A stretch of 64,000 bases of DNA, taken from Streptomyces rubradiris. Its GTDB lineage: Bacteria > Actinomycetota > Actinomycetes > Streptomycetales > Streptomycetaceae. Position numbers and translations under genes: made by a program. The stretch is taken from positions 310,001 to 374,000 of the forward strand of contig NZ_BNEA01000007.1 in NCBI RefSeq assembly GCF_016860525.1, written 5' to 3'. Positions 42,124 through 50,540 of the stretch are shown one piece after another (positions within the stretch are counted from its first letter, which is position 1; each line of letters begins with the position of its first letter). The notes under the pieces are model-generated. The model had not been told where the DNA came from, ran no database searches, and saw only the letters and a program-made list of their open reading frames with translations.

Positions 42124-42231
42124 GGTGATGGCTCCTGGTGCGGTGGCGAAGGTGTCTGTCTCAGGCGTCCTCCGGGCTCCCGGACCCGCTCCGGGCTCCC
42201 GGTGGCCGGGGAACGGATGATGCCGGGCGGC

Positions 42232-42498
42232 TCAGTCACGCAGCAGTCCGGCCCGCCGCAGGGCTTCCACGAGGCGCGCGACGTCCTCCGCGGCGCGCGC
42301 GACGGCCTGCGGATAGCGTTCCGCCAGGGCCGCGGCGGCGTCCCCGGTGCTGGCGCCCCGCAGCAGCAGGCGGAGGACGAACGCACCCGTGGGGTTCAAC
42401 TGCCGGTAGGTGCCGGTGCGTTCGTCCAGCAGGACCATGGCCCCGCCGTCGGTGTCGACCGCGGTCACGTACGCGGCCAGGGACAGGGATACGGACAT
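42232..42498 (-). CDS. Lasso peptide RRE protein (B1, PqqD-like)
   Basis: 88 residues of PqqD-like fold: YVTAVDTDGGAMVLLDERTGTYRQLNPTGAFVLRLLLRG, then two helices ending VEALRRAGLLRD. It is the precursor recognition element that binds the leader and delivers it to the B2 protease. ATG 42498 follows AAGGAGCGCGTTG. It lies 32 bases downstream of the cyclase gene. Confidence 0.9.
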   Translation of the reverse strand: MSVSLSLAAYVTAVDTDGGAMVLLDERTGTYRQLNPTGAFVLRLLLRGASTGDAAAALAERYPQAVARAAEDVARLVEALRRAGLLRD

Positions 42499-42530
42499 CA
42501 ACGCGCTCCTTCCATCGCCGTACCCCTTGT

Positions 42531-44366
42531 TCACCGTGCTCGCGCGGCCGGCGGGTACGGCACCGGGGCCGGGCCGTCGTCGTCCAGCGCACGGAGCCAC
42601 ACCTCGCAGCCCAACGTGTGGAGCAGCGGGTCGAGTTCGGCGGCGGCGGCATGGTGGTGCAGGGCGCGGCGCAGCCGTTCGGCGTCGACCAGTCCGGCTT
42701 CGGCCAGCAGCGAGTCCTCGGTCAGGGCCAGCAGCTCCCCGCGGTGGCGGCGCAGCCCGTGGTAGAAGTCGGCGTCGTACGGGCCCTTGCCCGGGCGGGC
42801 CAGGAGGTGCGCGGGCACGATGCCGGACAGGGCGGCGCCCAGCAGCGGTTTGTACGCACCGGGCCGTACGGCTTCCAGCGGGCGGACCGACAGGGCGGCG
42901 GTGACGACCGCGTCGTCGGTGTAGGGCAGGGCCAGATCCGGGCCGGCCAGCGTCTGGTTCAGTACGCGGATCGTGTTGCCGCCCTCCCGGACCTGTTGCA
43001 GCGCGCAGTGCACGGACCGCTGGGGCGCGAGCGGTTCGGGGCTGTCGGCCGCCGCGGTGCGCAACGCGTCCGTCATCATCGCCACCGCCTCGGGGGTGGC
43101 CCAGCCCGGTGCGCGGGGTTCGGGCTGCCAGCCGAGCATGCTCGTGAGGCCCGTCGGCGGCGCGAGCGCCACGTGTCCGGCGGCGTCCAGCAGCCACCGC
43201 CGGTAGGAGGTCCGTCCGAGGACGCCGCGGGCCACCGAGAGGTGGCCGACGCGCCACTGGTGGCGTTGCCGGCTCAGCAGCTGCCACGCCCGCCACGGCC
43301 GGGTGGCGGCCAGGTCCTGGAGGTGGCAGGGGAACGGCGTGAACATCTCGTCGCCGCCACCACCGCTCAGATGGAGCCGGGAGCCGTGCTCCCCGACCCG
43401 CCGCAGCAGGTCGGTCTGTTTGGCGAAGTCCCGTACCCAGGCGCAGGGTTCCTCGCCGGGCAGCCGTAACCCGCCGACGCCGGCGAACCAGTCGGGTGAC
43501 TCCTCGCCGGACAGTACCAGGTGGGTGGCCGACGGCAGCGCCTCGCGGGCGCGCGCGGCCCAGAGGGCGTCGTCGTTGTCCGGGTCCCGTCCCTCCCAGT
43601 GCACGGTGACCAGCCGGTCCGCTTCCCGGGCGGCCAGGAAGCACAGGCTCGTCGAGTCCAGCCCTCCGGAGAGATCGGCGCTGACCGTGCCGCCACCGGC
43701 CGTACAGGTGCCGACCGCGTCCGTCAGGGCCGTACGCACCTCGGCCGCGGCCTCCGTCAGGGACAGGTGCGGTTCGGGGGGACTCCACCAGCGGGCCCGG
43801 GGCCCGCGGCGCCCGTCGCGCTCCCACACCAACGCCTCCTGCGGGGGTACGGCGCGCACGTCGCGCCAGTAGGTGCGCTCGGCCAGGACCGTGGAGGCCA
43901 CCGGCGGGTGGAGAAGCCGCACGGCGAGCGCCCCGAGGTCGGGGTCCGCGCCCGACAGGGCGGCCAGCACATCGGCACGGCCGGCCGCCACCGGTACGCC
44001 GTCGATGTGCGCGGTGAAGACACGGCGTACGGCTGATGCCGTACCGCGTGCCCACACGCGTCCGCCCACCGAGGCCAGCACATGGAAGCTGCCCGCCAGG
44101 CCCGTCACGGCCCGTTCCGCCTCCGCGGGCCGGCGCACCCGCTCGATCCGCCGCCGTAGCGTCCCGGCCTGCGCGGTGCTCCGGCCCAGTAGCACGATCC
44201 TTGCCTCGCCCGCCCGCGCCGACACCTCCTGCCGGGCGTCCCAACGGCCCACCAGCCAGGGCCGTCCGGAGGCGTGCGGCACCCGGCGCACGCCCTCCCG
44301 GCACAGCCGCTCCGCGACAGCGGCGGCGGCCGGTGAGTCCGGCAGCATCACCCACCAGTCGTCCAC
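42531..44366 (-). CDS. Lasso peptide macrolactam synthetase (asparagine synthase-like C protein)
   Basis: 611 residues. The C-terminal AMP-forming domain has the PP-loop SADLSGGLDSTSLCFL (about 229-244) and LHLSGGGGDEMFTPFP. The N-terminal glutaminase-like domain lacks a Cys at position 2, so it does not use glutamine, as expected for lasso cyclases. It activates the side-chain carboxylate of the ring acid and closes the ring onto the core N-terminus. The start is GTG 44366 with GAAGGAG upstream. It is the first enzyme gene after the precursor, separated by a strong hairpin. Confidence 0.92.
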   Translation of the reverse strand: MDDWWVMLPDSPAAAAVAERLCREGVRRVPHASGRPWLVGRWDARQEVSARAGEARIVLLGRSTAQAGTLRRRIERVRRPAEAERAVTGLAGSFHVLASVGGRVWARGTASAVRRVFTAHIDGVPVAAGRADVLAALSGADPDLGALAVRLLHPPVASTVLAERTYWRDVRAVPPQEALVWERDGRRGPRARWWSPPEPHLSLTEAAAEVRTALTDAVGTCTAGGGTVSADLSGGLDSTSLCFLAAREADRLVTVHWEGRDPDNDDALWAARAREALPSATHLVLSGEESPDWFAGVGGLRLPGEEPCAWVRDFAKQTDLLRRVGEHGSRLHLSGGGGDEMFTPFPCHLQDLAATRPWRAWQLLSRQRHQWRVGHLSVARGVLGRTSYRRWLLDAAGHVALAPPTGLTSMLGWQPEPRAPGWATPEAVAMMTDALRTAAADSPEPLAPQRSVHCALQQVREGGNTIRVLNQTLAGPDLALPYTDDAVVTAALSVRPLEAVRPGAYKPLLGAALSGIVPAHLLARPGKGPYDADFYHGLRRHRGELLALTEDSLLAEAGLVDAERLRRALHHHAAAAELDPLLHTLGCEVWLRALDDDGPAPVPYPPAARAR

Positions 44367-44406
44367 GGCACTCCTTCCCCTCACTGACAGGTCGGGCGGC
44401 CCCGCG

Positions 44407-44441
44407 CCCGGTGGGCGCGCGCGTCGCGCGTGCCCACCGGG
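44407..44441 (-). terminator. Strong hairpin between lasso precursor and cyclase genes
   Basis: Arms CCCGGTGGGC (44407-44416) and GCCCACCGGG (44432-44441) are perfect, and the inner GC-rich segment continues the stem to a 3-base loop with one G-U pair. It likely stabilises or attenuates the transcript so the precursor is made in excess over the enzymes. Confidence 0.7.
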
Positions 44442-44456
44442 TTCACAGCACCGGGC

Positions 44457-44597
44457 TCACTGGCCGTACGGGAAACGCCAGTACGGCGGCAGCCCTCCGT
44501 CGTAGCGGTTGCCCCACGGCCAGCCGAGGGTGACCTCGGCGAAGTCTCCGGCCTCGCTCAGCATCGGCGCCTCGTAGACCTCTTCGCGGTTCTCCAT
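44457..44597 (-). CDS. Lasso peptide precursor (A protein), propeptin-like
   Basis: 46 residues starting MENREEVYEAP. The leader contains YEAPMLSEAGDFAEVT, matching the actinomycete lasso leader pattern Y-x2-P-x-L-x3-G-x5-T. Thr is expected at -2, which puts cleavage after VTL. The predicted 22-residue core begins GWPWGNRYD and ends WRFPYGQ. Gly1 and Asp9 would form a nine-membered macrolactam ring; there is no Cys, so a class II lasso peptide. The first nine residues resemble propeptin (GYPWWDYRD). ATG 44597 has GGAGGTGACAG upstream. Confidence 0.9.
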   Translation of the reverse strand: MENREEVYEAPMLSEAGDFAEVTLGWPWGNRYDGGLPPYWRFPYGQ

Positions 44598-44738
44598 ATC
44601 TGTCACCTCCTTCCGTGTCCTTTGAGTCCGAAGGGGTGTGGGCCGGCGCCCCGTCCGCCGGCATGCGGGGTCCGGTCCCGCAACGGTGATGACCGAACCG
44701 GCGTGGGATAACCGGCTGAACCGTATAAACACACCGCA

Positions 44739-44767
44739 CGAATGAAGGTGCAGCACAACCCTGACAA
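44739..44767 (-). promoter_or_regulatory. Possible promoter of the lasso operon
   Basis: Minus-strand -35 TTGTCA (44767-44762), 17-base spacer, weak -10 CATTCG (44744-44739), in an AT-richer stretch about 140 bases upstream of the precursor start. Confidence 0.35.
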
Positions 44768-44875
44768 AACCGCACCACTCACCACGGAAAGTGACTACGT
44801 CTCGCCATTCGTGTGCCCGCGCACATCACCGGCCGCCCCGCACCACGCGCGCGGGAGAGTTTCCGCGCATGCCAT

Positions 44876-44907
44876 GGGGGCCCTGCGGACCGTTCCGCAG
44901 GGCCCCC
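44876..44907. terminator. Perfect hairpin terminator
   Basis: 14-base arms (GGGGGCCCTGCGGA at 44876-44889, match at 44894-44907) with loop CCGT, downstream of the DUF2267 gene. It insulates the lasso operon promoter from upstream minus-strand transcription. Confidence 0.8.
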
Positions 44908-45016
44908 GCTCCGCCTCTCAACCCTTCAGGAGCGCGGCCACCAGGCGCGTCATGGCGGGCCGTGGGTCACGGATGCCCGGCCGACTCGCCCTCAGGAGGT
45001 CGCGGGCCCGCCCGGT

Positions 45017-45445
45017 TCAGGCCGGCTGCAGCAGCAGGCCGCAGATGTCCTTCGGGAGCTGGTCCAGTGCCGACTCCAGCGTGCCGGGCGAGACGTGGTC
45101 GCGTACCACGGTGGTGACGGCGGCGGCCATCTTCGGCACGTCCTCGGCGTCGACCTTGGCTTCCTGGACGAAGCGGTTCACGTAGCCGTCGATGTCGTAC
45201 TTGATGGGAACGGAACTCGGGGTCCAGCCGTCGTAGTAGGCGCCGCGCAGCAGTTCGGGGAGCTGTGCGGCGAGATGGGCCGACGTGTCGACGGTGAGCC
45301 GGTCCCGGAGGGTGTGCAGCCAGGTGCGCAGGACCCGGTGGGCGAGATGGCGGTCGTCCGTTCCCAGGGCTTCCGCGACCGCCTTGAGCCAGATGTTCGC
45401 ACTGTGGATGGCGTGCTCGAAGTCTGATGAGCGGGTGGTGGGCAT
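45017..45445 (-). CDS. DUF2267 protein
   Basis: 142 residues. It shows the DUF2267 pattern: an N-terminal helix with SANIWLKAVAEALGTDDRHLAHRVLRTWLHTLRDRL, then AAQLPELLRGAYYDGW and a final VSPGTLESALDQLPKDICGLL. The function is unknown; such genes often sit with stress-related genes in actinomycetes. ATG 45445 has GGAAGGTAAGACG upstream. A second DUF2267 gene is at 47707. Confidence 0.85.
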   Translation of the reverse strand: MPTTRSSDFEHAIHSANIWLKAVAEALGTDDRHLAHRVLRTWLHTLRDRLTVDTSAHLAAQLPELLRGAYYDGWTPSSVPIKYDIDGYVNRFVQEAKVDAEDVPKMAAAVTTVVRDHVSPGTLESALDQLPKDICGLLLQPA

Positions 45446-45514
45446 CGTCTTACCTTCCAATCCGTGCGCCTTGGCATGGAGGGGCGCGTCGGCATGGAGG
45501 GGCGGGGAGGGGAC

Positions 45515-45579
45515 CGTGCGGCCGGATCGGTCGGCGTGCGGCCGGATCGGGGGGCGTGCCGCCGGATCGGGGGCGTGCC
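45515..45579. repeat. Tandem repeats of about 20 bases
   Basis: Three near-identical units CGTGC(G/C)GCCGGATCGG plus 3-4 bases (starts 45515, 45535, 45555) and a partial fourth, between the DUF2267 and SPW genes. A shorter repeat GGCATGGAGGGGCG occurs twice just before it. Confidence 0.7.
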
Positions 45580-45609
45580 GGACCCGCCGGGTGCGGCACG
45601 CTCCTCGTC

Positions 45610-46056
45610 TCAGCGCTTTTCCGGGCGGGCGACGCCGATGGTGAGGCCCATGGCCGCCAGGCCGAGCGCCATGGTGATGACGCCGGTCAGGACGTTGTTC
45701 CAGATGACACCGGCCCGTGCGCCGTGCGTGGCGGTGACCACCCAGGGCGAGATCAGGAGCCAGACGCCCAGGGGTACCAGCGCCCAGGCCAGACGGAACA
45801 TCCGCTCCGGCACGAGGGCCAGGCCGAGACCGATCAGGCCGATGGTGATGCCGACGATCAGGTTGTTGGCGGTGATGTTCCGCAGGCCCGCGAAGTGGAC
45901 GGCCCACGGCGAGATCGCGACGTACAGACCGGTCAGGAGGATCAGCCCTTCGAGGGCGATCGCCCTGCCGGTGGAGGCGGTGCGTTCGAGCCGCTCCCGC
46001 ATCTCCGCCATCTCGGGGTGTCCGGTCATGCCGGTGGAGTATTGCGGATACGACAT
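45610..46056 (-). CDS. SPW-repeat membrane protein
   Basis: 148 residues with four hydrophobic segments. Two SPW motifs (YVAISPWAVHF and LLISPWVVTAT) sit at equivalent positions of a duplicated two-helix unit, defining the SPW repeat family. ATG 46056 follows GAGAGGAGACGACGCCC; a longer frame to 46149 lacks support. The function is unknown. It is next to DUF2267 and divergent from an erythromycin-esterase-family gene, suggesting a stress-linked membrane role. Confidence 0.85.
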   Translation of the reverse strand: MSYPQYSTGMTGHPEMAEMRERLERTASTGRAIALEGLILLTGLYVAISPWAVHFAGLRNITANNLIVGITIGLIGLGLALVPERMFRLAWALVPLGVWLLISPWVVTATHGARAGVIWNNVLTGVITMALGLAAMGLTIGVARPEKR

Positions 46057-46277
46057 GGGCGTCGTCTCCTCTCCAGCATTGAGGCTTATGTTCTTTTTAT
46101 CCGAATTCCCCCACTTGAGTGAGCGAAGCAACACCCACGGACCCAGCACTGTGATTCACATCACACCCTCCTGTGCGCACCCGCCCCCCGGACACCGTGA
46201 GCACCACGGTGACCTCGGGTTTCAGCGCGTGGGGCGGCGGGGACCCGGTGGTGCACCCCGTGGAAGGGAGGCGAGCC

Positions 46278-47609
46278 GTGCCCGACACCGAACAGGCCCG
46301 CATTCGGGCGGCGGCCCTGCCGCTGACCGATCCGGGCTCCCTGGACCCCCTGCTGGACCGCATCGGCGACGCCCGCTACGTCCTGCTGGGCGAGGCGTCC
46401 CACGGCACCGCCGACTACTACCGGCTCCGTGACGCACTGACCCGTCGGCTGATCGAGGAGAAGGGGTTCTCCTTCGTCGCGGTGGAGGGCGACTGGCCCG
46501 ACTGCCACGCCGTGCACTGCTCGGTGGTCGCGTCCCCGGGCGCGCCCGAGGACCCCGGAGAGGTGCTGGCGGGCTTCAGCCGCTGGCCGACGTGGATGTG
46601 GGGCAACGCCGAGGTCGCGGCCTTCGCCCGGTGGCTGCGCCGGCACAACCAGGGGCTGCCCACTGAGCGGCGCGTCGGTTTCTTCGGGCTGGACGTCTAC
46701 AGCCTGTGGGAGTCGCTGCACGCCGTCCTCGCCCATCTCCGCGAGCACGACCCCGAGCGGGTGCGGCCCGCTCTGGACGCGTACCGCTGCTTCGAGCCGT
46801 ACGCCGAGGACCCGCAGGAGTATGCGCTGGCCACACGGTATGTCCCCCAAGGGTGTGAGCGGGAGGTGATCTCCCTGCTCACGGAGGCACGGCACAGCGC
46901 CGCGCGGACGGCCTCCCTGGACGGTTCGCTCACTGAGTTCGCCGCCCGGCAGAACGCCGAGGTGCTGGCCGGTGCCGAGCGCTACTACCGGGCCATGCTG
47001 GACAGCGGCCCGGACTCCTGGAACATCCGCGACCGGCACATGGTCGACACGCTGGACCGGCTGATGGAGCACTACGGCCCCGGCGCCAAGGCTGTGGTGT
47101 GGGAACACAACACCCACGTCGGGGACGCCCGCGCCACGGACATGGCCGACATCGGCGAGATCAACGTCGGTCAGCTGGTCCGCGAACGGCACATGGGCGC
47201 GGGCGTGGCGCTGGTCGGCTTCGGCTCGTACACCGGCACGGTGATCGCCGCGGACGCCTGGGGCGGCGTGCCCCGGGTCATGGAGGTGCCGCCCGCGCAC
47301 ACCGGCAGCCTGGAGGACCTGCTGCACACGGCGCTGCCGGGCGAGCGGGCCCTCTTCGTCTTCCCCCCTGTGCAGTTCCAGCGGCCGCCGGCCACCGGCC
47401 GGCGCGCGTGGTACCACGAGGAGCGCGGCCACCGGGCCATCGGGGTGGTCTACCAGCCGCGGTACGAACGCGTGGGCAACTACGTTCCCACCGTCCTGGC
47501 CGAGCGCTACGACGCCTTCTGCTATCTCGACCACACCCGGGCCGTCACCCCGTTGCGCCCGACGGCCGCGGCCAGCCCTGAGGTGGAGACCTGGCCCGCC
47601 GGGGTGTGA
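46278..47609 (+). CDS. Erythromycin esterase-family protein
   Basis: 443 residues. Family motifs are LLGEASHGTADYYRLRDAL, AVEGDWPDCHAVH, GLDVYSLW and VWEHNTHVGDARATD, with conserved His and Glu residues of the EreA/EreB active site. GTG 46278 has GGGAGGCGAGCC upstream. The resistance enzymes open the macrolactone of erythromycin, but many Streptomyces homologues do not degrade macrolides and sit in stress gene groups. The neighbours here (DUF2267, SPW) favour the latter, so antibiotic resistance should not be assumed. Confidence 0.85.
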   Translation: MPDTEQARIRAAALPLTDPGSLDPLLDRIGDARYVLLGEASHGTADYYRLRDALTRRLIEEKGFSFVAVEGDWPDCHAVHCSVVASPGAPEDPGEVLAGFSRWPTWMWGNAEVAAFARWLRRHNQGLPTERRVGFFGLDVYSLWESLHAVLAHLREHDPERVRPALDAYRCFEPYAEDPQEYALATRYVPQGCEREVISLLTEARHSAARTASLDGSLTEFAARQNAEVLAGAERYYRAMLDSGPDSWNIRDRHMVDTLDRLMEHYGPGAKAVVWEHNTHVGDARATDMADIGEINVGQLVRERHMGAGVALVGFGSYTGTVIAADAWGGVPRVMEVPPAHTGSLEDLLHTALPGERALFVFPPVQFQRPPATGRRAWYHEERGHRAIGVVYQPRYERVGNYVPTVLAERYDAFCYLDHTRAVTPLRPTAAASPEVETWPAGV

Positions 47610-47624
47610 GGCCGACGGGGCCTG

Positions 47625-47643
47625 GAGACGACGCTGTCGTCTC
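47625..47643 (+). terminator. Short hairpin after the erythromycin-esterase-family gene
   Basis: Perfect arms GAGACGAC and GTCGTCTC with loop GCT, 15 bases after the stop codon. There is no U-run, as is usual in Streptomyces. Confidence 0.55.
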
Positions 47644-47706
47644 GCGCCGGGTCTCGTGCCGGCCGTCTCCCAGGCGTGCCGAAGGAACCAGTGCGAGGAG
47701 GGCACA

Positions 47707-48093
47707 GTGAAGCTGGTGGATTTTCTGGCGCAGGTCCGCGATCGAGGCGAGTACCGCAGCCAGGAGGAGGCCGAGCACATCAGTACGTCGGTGCTGCGGG
47801 TGCTCGCCACGCGGATCTCGCCGGAGGAGGCGGACGACCTGGCGGCACGGCTGCCCGCGCCGCTGGACGACGTCCTGCACGTCCACCCGGAACGGCCGGA
47901 GGCCCTCGGGCGTGAGGAATTCCTGCGGCGCGTGGCCGAGCAGACCGGCGCCCGGCCCCGGACCGCCGAGTGGGACGCCGGCGCCGTCCTGTCCACCGTC
48001 GCGGACGCCGTGCCGGGCGCGGAGGTCGACCACCTGCTGTCACAGTTGCCGGCCGGCTACGCGGACCTGTTCGGCAGGCCGGGCCCGGCCTGA
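47707..48093 (+). CDS. DUF2267 protein (two-repeat type)
   Basis: 128 residues. Two DUF2267-like halves are visible: YRSQEEAEHISTSVLRVLATRISPEEADDLAARLPAPLDDVL and DAGAVLSTVADAVPGAEVDHLLSQLPAGYADLFG. GTG 47707 has GAGGAGGGCACA upstream. It follows the erythromycin-esterase-family gene by 97 bases on the same strand. The function is unknown. Confidence 0.83.
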   Translation: MKLVDFLAQVRDRGEYRSQEEAEHISTSVLRVLATRISPEEADDLAARLPAPLDDVLHVHPERPEALGREEFLRRVAEQTGARPRTAEWDAGAVLSTVADAVPGAEVDHLLSQLPAGYADLFGRPGPA

Positions 48094-48236
48094 CCGCGTG
48101 CGAGGTCTCACCGGCTCCGGCCGGGGCCGGCGGAATTACCATGTTGACGGGCCCTGTTTCCCACTTCCGTGACAGTCCCAGCCCCCGGTATACATCTGCA
48201 CACCACGGGAAATCCTCCCGTCCACGGGTGGACGCC

Positions 48237-48449
48237 ATGAAAATCGAACTCATTCAACGGGCCGCCAACGTGCTGTTCGACGTCCCGGACGACATGCACG
48301 AAGAGATCATCATGCTCATCACGGCCGTCTCCGAGGACCGGCGGGCCCAGGTCCCGGATCTCGCCGCGGCCTTCGGTGAATGGTGCTGGCTGGTGTACAC
48401 CGTCCACGACGACGTGGTCGAGGTACTGGATGTCGGCTGCGCCGGGTGA
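48237..48449 (+). CDS. Small hypothetical protein
   Basis: 70 residues beginning MKIELIQRAANVLFDVPDDMHEEIIML and ending VVEVLDVGCAG, with 24% acidic residues and two Cys. No family is recognised. The ATG at 48237 has a GGGTGG box. An independent reading frame and typical codon use support a real gene, but the evidence is thin. Confidence 0.5.
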   Translation: MKIELIQRAANVLFDVPDDMHEEIIMLITAVSEDRRAQVPDLAAAFGEWCWLVYTVHDDVVEVLDVGCAG

Positions 48450-48837
48450 CCGCGGCCGGCCGCCGGCCGGCTGGAAGGTCTGGCGCGCGCGAGCCGGGAG
48501 ATTGCCCAGGAGACCGGCGCGCGCCAGCACGTCCATGATCAGTGGGGCTCCGCCGGTCCCGGTGCCGGGGGCGAATCCGCACCGGGTGGGGCGGGGTGTC
48601 CGTGGCCGCCCCGCCGAGTGTCCCGTCCGCCGCCGCGCCGGTGTGCGGGGCGGGATTGCACGATCTCTCCCCACGTATGCCTGAGTCGTATGGTCGCGGG
48701 CGGCGCCGGTCACCGGGGTGATGCCCGCCGGCAGCACGGGTTCCCCTTCCGCGGACGGTGGTTCCACGCAAGAGGAGGACCGTCCGGCACGACGTGTCGG
48801 CCCCCGTGGGACATCCACGGGGGCCGAGGCAGGCCCG
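48450..48837. other. Intergenic region with hairpins, no gene seen
   Basis: 388 bases between the small hypothetical gene and the mannanase gene, convergent. A perfect 10-base inverted repeat TGGCGCGCGC/GCGCGCGCCA (48481-48490 and 48517-48526) may end plus-strand transcription; the mannanase terminator lies at 48797-48827. The open frames here look like shadows. Confidence 0.55.
48797..48827 (-). terminator. Hairpin terminator of the mannanase gene
   Basis: Perfect 13-base arms (TCGGCCCCCGTGG at 48797-48809, match at 48815-48827), 5-base loop GACAT, 10 bases past the mannanase stop. Confidence 0.8.
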
Positions 48838-50499
48838 TCACATGGTCGTGCAGGCAGCGCCGTTGAGGGTGAACGCGGTGGGCGAGGTGTTGGTGGTCGA
48901 CCTGCCGCCGGTGAAACCGACCGTGACCGAGCCGCCCCCGGGGACCGTCGACGTGTACGAGGCCGCGGCGACCGTCACCGAGGCGCCGTTCTGGGTCGGG
49001 GTGCCGCCCCACATGTTGCTGATGCTCTGGCCGTCGGGGAAGCTGAAGCCCAGCGTCCAGCCGTTGATGGCGGCGGTGCCGGTGTTGCCGATGGTGATCT
49101 CGCCCTGGAAGCCGCCGGGCCATTCACCGGTGACGCGATAGCGCACGGAGCAGCCGGCGCCGGGGGTTCCGGTGCCCTTCTCCGTCCTGACGGTGACCGC
49201 CGCGGACCGGGCTGAGCGGTTGCCGGCGGCGTCCTTGGCGTACACCGCGAACGTGTACGTCGTGTCGGCGGTCAGGGAGGAGACGGTGACCGTGGTGGTC
49301 GTGGTGGAGGCGGCCGTGGTCTCCGTGGTGCCGTTGAGGCGGACCACGTCGTAGCCGGTGATGCCAACGTTGTCATCGGCCGCGGGCCAGGTCAGGGTGA
49401 CCGAGGTGGGCGACACGGCGGAGGCGGTCGGGGTGCCCGGTGCCGTCGGGGCCTGGGTGTCGGGGGCGGTGCCGCCGAAGACCGTGGCCTCGCGCGAGGT
49501 CGCGGCGATGCCGTTGGCGCCGTGGAAGATGCGCCGGCCCCAGGAGCTGAGCCGGGCCGGGTCGAAGTCGATCGCGAGGTCGAGCACCGGGTCGGTGTTG
49601 CCGCTCCAGGACCAGGCCAGGTAGCCGAGGTCGAGCCGCTCGGCGGTGGCCATCATGGTGTCCTCGTCCGGGTCGCCGTACTGGTCGGCGGGTCCGCCGA
49701 ACTCACCGATGACGATGGGGAGTTTCGCGGAGACGAAGGCGTTGAGGTAGTCGGTGATCTCCTGCGCGGTGTCGTAGACGCTGTACATGTGGATCGAGAA
49801 CAGGAGGTTGCCGGTGGTGTCGGCGTCGTAGACCGTGCGGGCGTTGGCGCGCATGACGCCCTGCCAGTCCTGGCCCCAGTTGGGCGCGTCGACCATGATC
49901 GTGTGCTGGAAGCCCGCCGCGCGGAGCTTCTTGACCGCGGCGATGGTGGGCTCGGTCCAGCCGGCCGGGTTCGTGTTGCCCCACGGCTCGTTGCCGATGT
50001 TGATGACGACGTAGTCCTCTTGACCGGCCAGGACGTCCTTGAGGCTGATCCAGTAGTCGGCGGCGTGGTCGAGCGTGCCGGCGGCGGAGTCCTCGCCGTA
50101 GCCGGTGGTGTCGTGCACCTCCAGGACGCAGATCAGGCGGTTGGCCTTGCAGTCCTGGATGACGGTCGCGACGTCCTGCGGGCTGTTGCGGGACCAGCGG
50201 TGGCCGTCGGAGAGGACGACGCGCACGGTGTTGGCCCCGAGCGCCTTGACGTCGGCCAGCGACTGGGTCTCGCCCGGGTACCAGTTGTGCGCGTGGTTGA
50301 CGCCGCGCATCACGAAGTCGTTCCCGTTGCCTTCGAGGAGGCGGCCGTTGCCGATGTGCAGCCCGGTCGCGGCGGCGGCCGGCCGGGAAACGGCGTGGGC
50401 GGGGGCCGGGGCGAGGGCGAGCAGGCCCAGCACGGCGACCACGGCGGCCAGCAGTACGGTGACCGGGTTCCTCGGGGTCGTACTTGTCGTTGTTCTCAC
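48838..50499 (-). CDS. manA: Secreted endo-beta-1,4-mannanase, GH5 with FN3 and CBM2
   Basis: 553 residues: signal peptide to about residue 37, GH5 catalytic domain (about 45-345), one FN3 domain (about 363-450) and a C-terminal CBM2 (from about 458, CSVRYRVTGEWPGGFQGEI). Subfamily 8 mannanase features are RGVNHAHNWYPGET, CVLEVHDTTGYGED and VDAPNWGQDW, closely similar to S. lividans ManA. The acid/base Glu is in INIGNEPWGN (about 171) and the nucleophile Glu in VIGEFGGP (about 266). The GTG start at 50499 has GGAGCCGCA upstream. It cuts mannan and galactomannan; the CBM2 anchors it to cellulose. A CebR-type box lies on its promoter. Confidence 0.9.
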   Translation of the reverse strand: MRTTTSTTPRNPVTVLLAAVVAVLGLLALAPAPAHAVSRPAAAATGLHIGNGRLLEGNGNDFVMRGVNHAHNWYPGETQSLADVKALGANTVRVVLSDGHRWSRNSPQDVATVIQDCKANRLICVLEVHDTTGYGEDSAAGTLDHAADYWISLKDVLAGQEDYVVINIGNEPWGNTNPAGWTEPTIAAVKKLRAAGFQHTIMVDAPNWGQDWQGVMRANARTVYDADTTGNLLFSIHMYSVYDTAQEITDYLNAFVSAKLPIVIGEFGGPADQYGDPDEDTMMATAERLDLGYLAWSWSGNTDPVLDLAIDFDPARLSSWGRRIFHGANGIAATSREATVFGGTAPDTQAPTAPGTPTASAVSPTSVTLTWPAADDNVGITGYDVVRLNGTTETTAASTTTTTVTVSSLTADTTYTFAVYAKDAAGNRSARSAAVTVRTEKGTGTPGAGCSVRYRVTGEWPGGFQGEITIGNTGTAAINGWTLGFSFPDGQSISNMWGGTPTQNGASVTVAAASYTSTVPGGGSVTVGFTGGRSTTNTSPTAFTLNGAACTTM

Positions 50500-50540
50500 T
50501 GCGGCTCCATGAGTGGGTGAACAAGTCGGCCGAAAACATG

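Noticed and set aside
46278..47609. Macrolide resistance gene
   Set aside because: It is an Ere-family protein, but the neighbourhood and lack of other resistance genes do not support a resistance call; kept as family-level annotation.
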